64,000 nucleotides of DNA, from positions 372,001 through 436,000 of the forward strand of contig NZ_BMJC01000003.1 in NCBI RefSeq assembly GCF_014642875.1. Direction: 5' to 3'. The number at the start of each line of letters is the position of its first letter. Within the stretch, counting starts at the first letter, position 1. This document shows positions 61,601-64,000 of this stretch, piece by piece. Origin of the DNA: Puia dinghuensis. Its GTDB lineage: Bacteria; Bacteroidota; Bacteroidia; Chitinophagales; Chitinophagaceae. The notes under the pieces are model-generated. The model made no database searches. It worked only from the letters and a program-made list of their open reading frames with translations, and was not told the DNA's origin. The translations under genes and the position numbers were made by a program.

Positions 61601-62287
61601 GAGGAGATCGAGATCGCCCTGGCGGTAGGCTTCCTGGGTTTTACGCTCGATGTCGTAAGCGGACTGGCCGTCGGTGTCGGGAGCCTTCTTCTTCCTGTCT
61701 TTCATCATGTCCTGGGCGGCTTCCATGACGAGGCGTTCGGTCTGGAAGTAATTTTCGACGCCGGTGGCCTGTTTGCCGAGCTTTTTGCCGGTTTGGTAGA
61801 TATAGAGATCGAGATAGGTATCTTCTTCGAAGTCGGCCTGGGTGCGGTAGGTTCTGTATAGCAGGCCGTTGATGACGGTTGGCTCTTCGCTGAGGGCGAA
61901 TTTTAGCTTGTCCTCATATTTCTCGAGCTGGAAGGATTTCTCGTTTATGAAGTCATTGGGAGCGCCCTGGGTGTAGAAGCGGAGGTTGGATTGGAGGTTC
62001 TCGAAGCGGAAGAGCTGGTCCTGCCAGAGTTGCGGATCGAGTTCGAGGGCGACTACTTCGGTGTTGCGGATGTCGAGGTAGAAGGAGTCGCTGAGGTGAA
62101 AGACGAGTTTGCTGCTGACATGCATCGTCCCGAAGAGATAGGAGGGCTTTTTCATGCCATTGCCGGTGATCTCCCACAAGAGGGCCGGATATTTCTTTTC
62201 CACCCTGCTTTGCGCGGGAAGAAACTGTGCGAGGAAGAGGAGAAATACGGTTGCTGCGGCACAAAACCTGAAGGGGGTAGATCTCAT
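58610..62287 (-). CDS. Giant exported TraB/GumN-family fusion protein
   Basis: A 1,225-residue exported protein with signal peptide MRSTPFRFCAAATVFLLFLAQ; further upstream in-frame starts exist at 62302 and 62314. Residues about 30-300 are a TraB/GumN domain: LFGTMHVSSKL (GTMH), VVALELD, TGVENYFQT (GxxE) and the terminal FVGVGAAHLPGKRGVIELL. The next about 450 residues contain at least two related beta-rich modules (SEDGDFSVQLPGKLYRRT, then DRGGFSIAFPHTPTQHK, each ending near F-x-S-hydrophobic). The last about 430 residues are helical and HEAT-repeat-like, with an acidic Glu/Asp stretch. TraB/GumN proteins are usually about 300 residues, so this is a large fusion. Function unknown. Confidence 0.8.
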   Translation of the reverse strand: MRSTPFRFCAAATVFLLFLAQFLPAQSRVEKKYPALLWEITGNGMKKPSYLFGTMHVSSKLVFHLSDSFYLDIRNTEVVALELDPQLWQDQLFRFENLQSNLRFYTQGAPNDFINEKSFQLEKYEDKLKFALSEEPTVINGLLYRTYRTQADFEEDTYLDLYIYQTGKKLGKQATGVENYFQTERLVMEAAQDMMKDRKKKAPDTDGQSAYDIERKTQEAYRQGDLDLLDSLERLIEPSESYMEKFLYRRNEIQAASIDSIVQRHSLFVGVGAAHLPGKRGVIELLRKKGYVLRPVIMPDRDATRRDDIDRIKVPVTFSPFTSEDGDFSVQLPGKLYRRTDSRTPDSWQYADMGNGAYYMIARVKTHSSFLGQKEEIVLKKVDSLLYENIPGKILKKTAINRNGCKGFDITARTRRGDIQRYNILVTTSEVYVFKMSGTNNYVDGSEADQFFNSIRLRNTTSAAWATFTPDRGGFSIAFPHTPTQHKNTSNGDGITRWEYEATDTTTGDAFLVWKKAVQNYRFMEEDTADLSLMEESFRNSEFIDKLLSRKPGVFVGHACLDATYQEKDGSFLRARFILHGADYYLLCAHSRGREKSFSNFFGSLIFTPYRYTSFRSYVDTFIRISVTTPMVPDVDAGMRGILERATSEEFLNSLPDYNNYWPHPKTALFQDDSTGEAVYVSVESFPKYYYPKDTSAFWQDETNEKKLRRDLVFSKKQPYRNGDESGYRYTLTDTNTTRRIDMWIFLKGNHLFRIVSLTDSLQVSSDFLSRFYATFRPLDQPSGASVFDSKLDAFFRDFYSTDSLVAKRAKEAIPNVYYGRAGVPRLLDAIENLPYNGKDYFETKTKLINELGYINDSVAIPGVVAGLKHIYERAGDTSLLQNAVLKALAHHKTAPAYQLLKQLMIQDPPVFDNSSEYTYLFHDIGDSLALARTLFPGLLQLASVDDYKPNIQSLLSNLVDSNYLHAADYEPWFSQIYFDAKIQWKKQEGKDEKRLQKKEEEGDDNTDADSDESGGNELDEYAILLMPFYDRNPTIAHFFDKLLQSRDPQLRLTTSLLLLRHQHPVADSILLALAAGDATRSPLFEGLNAIGSGNRFPQRYRTQEDMARSLLVSGHGNTEFADIHMVDKQPAQFKNKRGLVYFFKYKVSKEDDWQLGLSGIQPKDHLDISTDNSLVVLTGKKLRASVPPLQQFEEQWRKLLLSRRKSATVFFQDGEYRNTQPDED

Positions 62288-62442
62288 TATTACAAATTGC
62301 ATAAAAGACGGCAATTAGGGAAAATTATTTTACCAGTGGGTGAGCAAATTTCAGGGGCCGTTTGCAACCGTCAGGATGAAGTGATTGTTGTTCTTCATGC
62401 GTGTCGATTGCGGCGGAGTAAAGGGGGCGGCTGAAAATTATA

Positions 62443-62474
62443 TTTGGAAATGCTTACTTTTTGTCGTACCTTCG
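62443..62474 (+). promoter_or_regulatory. Promoter of queA
   Basis: TTTG at 62443-62446 and TACCTTCG at 62467-62474 are 20 bp apart and match the Bacteroidota consensus in all but one base. Transcription would start near 62481, well upstream of the start codon. Confidence 0.5.
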
Positions 62475-62480
62475 CCCGCT

Positions 62481-62635
62481 TGAAAAATCATGCCGTAACA
62501 TGATAGCAGATCGGGTGCCGTAAGACCTGGTTTGTGCGGATGAGACTCTGAGTTCACAATACCCTTGCTGATATCATGTGTGAATAGTCGTGACCGGTGA
62601 TTGACCAAGAAAAAGTAAAAAAATCAACATTCCAC
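62481..62635 (+). other. Long untranslated leader of queA
   Basis: About 155 bases lie between the predicted start of transcription and the queA ATG. They hold a small hairpin (ATCATG / CATGAT with a 6-base loop, just after 62487), a second ATCATG copy near 62573, a short GGT...ACC pair and several very short ATG-stop frames. It does not match the preQ1-I or preQ1-II motifs as far as I can see. The stretch 62288-62442 upstream shows nothing I can support. Confidence 0.35.
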
Positions 62636-63685
62636 ATGAAGTTATCCCAGTTCAAGTTTGATCTTCCTCTAAACCTCATTGCCCAGCACCCTGCGAAAAA
62701 AAGAGAAGACAGCCGAATGATGGTTGTACACCGCAAGACCGGCCAGATAGAGAACAAGCATTTCCGGGATATCCTCGACTATTTTGATGATAAAGACGTT
62801 TTCGTCGTTAATAACACCAAGGTTTTCCCCGCCCGGATGTATGGCCGTAAGGAGAAGACCGGGGCCAAGATAGAAGTTTTCCTGCTTCGTGAATTGAATA
62901 AGCCGAACCGGCTTTGGGATGTGATCGTCGATCCGGCGCGGAAGATCCGTGTCGGCAACAAGCTTTATTTCGGGGACAATGACGAATTAGTAGCCGAAGT
63001 CATCGATAATACGACCAGCCGGGGCCGGACCATCCGGTTCCTATGGGATGGCAATGACGAGGAATTCCGGCAGGTGCTGGAAGTGTTGGGTGAGACGCCG
63101 CTGCCCAAATATATCAAGCGCAAGCCTGACGAGGAAGACAAAGAGCGTTATCAGACGGTATACGCCAAGCATGAAGGGGCTGTTGCGGCGCCGACGGCAG
63201 GGCTGCATTTTAGCAAAGAGCTGATCAAGCGTTTGGAGATCAAGGGGGTACGCTTTTCCGAGATCACGCTGCATACGGGTCTTGGCACCTTCCGGCCCAT
63301 CGAGGTGGAAGACCTGAGCAAGCACAAGATGGATGCGGAATACTACCGGATAGAAGAAGACGCCTGTAAGATAGTGAACAAGGCTCGGACGGGCGGTCAC
63401 CGCATCTGTTCGATCGGGACGACGACCATGCGGGCTATTGAATCCTCTTTCACCGCGGAGAAATTATTAAAGCCTTCCGAAGGCTGGACCAATACATTTA
63501 TTCACCCGCCTTATCAATTCAATATTGCCGACGCGCTGGTAACGAACTTCCATCTTCCCAAGACCAGCCTGTTGATCATGGTGTGTGCGTTTGCGGGGTA
63601 CGATCTGGCGATGGAAGCGTACAGGAAGGCGATAAAGGATAAGTACAGGTTCTTCAGCTACGGTGATGCGATGCTGGTTTTATAA
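62636..63685 (+). CDS. queA: S-adenosylmethionine:tRNA ribosyltransferase-isomerase
   Basis: A 349-residue QueA, the family's usual length. It starts [29 protein letters not shown]. Signatures are [70 protein letters not shown] and [19 protein letters not shown]. It transfers the ribosyl part of SAM to preQ1-modified tRNA to form epoxyqueuosine. A GTG at 62597 is in frame but lies in the leader. A strong terminator follows the stop. Confidence 0.97.
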   Translation: MKLSQFKFDLPLNLIAQHPAKKREDSRMMVVHRKTGQIENKHFRDILDYFDDKDVFVVNNTKVFPARMYGRKEKTGAKIEVFLLRELNKPNRLWDVIVDPARKIRVGNKLYFGDNDELVAEVIDNTTSRGRTIRFLWDGNDEEFRQVLEVLGETPLPKYIKRKPDEEDKERYQTVYAKHEGAVAAPTAGLHFSKELIKRLEIKGVRFSEITLHTGLGTFRPIEVEDLSKHKMDAEYYRIEEDACKIVNKARTGGHRICSIGTTTMRAIESSFTAEKLLKPSEGWTNTFIHPPYQFNIADALVTNFHLPKTSLLIMVCAFAGYDLAMEAYRKAIKDKYRFFSYGDAMLVL

Positions 63686-63690
63686 AATTA

Positions 63691-63715
63691 GCCCGGCCTG
63701 ACGGCCGGGTTTTTT
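63691..63715 (+). terminator. Rho-independent terminator of queA
   Basis: CCCGGCC (63692-63698), loop TGAC, GGCCGGG (63703-63709) and a run of six T. This is a textbook intrinsic terminator 6 bp after the queA stop. Confidence 0.92.
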
Positions 63716-63732
63716 GTACATTGGGGGGACAT

Positions 63733-64000
63733 ATGAAAAAACTTCTTCTCGCCCTTCTTTTCTTTCCCTCTCTTATGTCCACAGCACAGCAGGAAATGCC
63801 CTTGTATGGCACAGACCCCATTCCCAATTCCCGCCCGGCAGCCAATGCCGAGACCATCGACTCTTCGGGGCGCCCCATCCGTTATTCGTATAGCAAGGTG
63901 AGCCGCCCTACCCTGACGGTGTGGCAGCCGCCAGCCGGCAAGCGGACGGGGACTGCGGTGATCGTTTGTCCGGGGGGCGGATATGTGCATCTGGCCATGA
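63733..64000 (+). CDS. Exported alpha/beta hydrolase (esterase-like), N-terminal part
   Basis: The gene is cut by the right edge after 89 residues. It starts with signal peptide MKKLLLALLFFPSLMSTAQQ. After a short linker it reaches the alpha/beta-hydrolase opening LTVWQPPAGKRTGTAVIVCP, followed by GGGYVHLAM. The CPGGGY oxyanion-loop motif is typical of Bacteroidota acetyl-xylan or carbohydrate esterases (BD-FAE/Axe-like). The nucleophile is beyond the window, so activity is inferred from the N-terminus only. The start follows the queA terminator by 17 bp. Confidence 0.8.
   Translation, partial: MKKLLLALLFFPSLMSTAQQEMPLYGTDPIPNSRPAANAETIDSSGRPIRYSYSKVSRPTLTVWQPPAGKRTGTAVIVCPGGGYVHLAM

Noticed and set aside
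62481-62635. preQ1 riboswitch before queA
   Set aside because: The conserved pseudoknot patterns of the known preQ1 classes could not be matched.

Overview
The window looks like a chromosomal segment of a Bacteroidota bacterium, most likely of the Chitinophagaceae type. Evidence: a SusC-type TonB-linked receptor, two proteins with type IX secretion (T9SS) C-terminal tails, GH92/GH29/GH9 glycoside hydrolases, a head-GIN (DUF2807) protein, a CcmB-CcmC-CcmD cluster and several promoters of the Bacteroidota TTTG / TAnnTTTG type. The DNA is moderately GC-rich by eye. Coding density is very high, with several convergent genes overlapping at their 3' ends. I identify about 52 protein genes and one tRNA gene; the genes at both window edges are cut.

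Layout. 1-3887 (minus): a two-domain beta-helix protein followed by a SusC-like receptor cut by the window edge. 4010-9137 (plus): a complete, tightly overlapping mannose-family phosphotransferase (PTS) operon (IIA, IIB, fused IIC-IID, Enzyme I, HPr) ending in a glucosamine-6-phosphate deaminase-like gene. 9121-20450: a secreted carbohydrate block with GH9, exported chorismate mutase, two divergent GH92 genes, GH29, an amidohydrolase and a metallo-beta-lactamase-fold enzyme. 20465-20785: an orphan mobilisation-like protein with a repeat cluster upstream. 21031-25984: an ABC exporter, GT4, GT2 and a UbiA-family prenyltransferase in one run. 25981-32336: a secreted unknown, tRNA-Gln(CUG), an alpha/beta hydrolase, a TPR histidine kinase with an NtrC-type regulator, and a DUF2807 protein. 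32527-38184: two large T9SS cargo proteins.

38473-45776 (minus) is a seven-gene nucleotide-sugar operon (DegT aminotransferase, Ugd, UDP-xylose synthase-like, UDP-HexNAc dehydrogenase, RfbB, RfbC, RfbD) with a clear promoter. 45873-64000 is a mixed housekeeping region: Kdo transferase, an unknown with 21-bp tandem repeats, thymidine kinase, CcmB/C/D, glutamate dehydrogenase, a MacB-like permease, a methyltransferase, an HsdR_N orphan, AMP nucleosidase, a peptide-transporter double ATPase, a giant TraB/GumN fusion, QueA and the start of an alpha/beta hydrolase.

The strongest candidates for something new are the all-in-one PTS operon with a fused IIC-IID and a deaminase lacking its usual catalytic Glu, the ABC-GT4-GT2-UbiA locus (possibly an isoprenoid-linked glycan pathway), and the 1,226-residue TraB/GumN fusion. 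No CRISPR array, transposase, phage gene or rRNA was seen.
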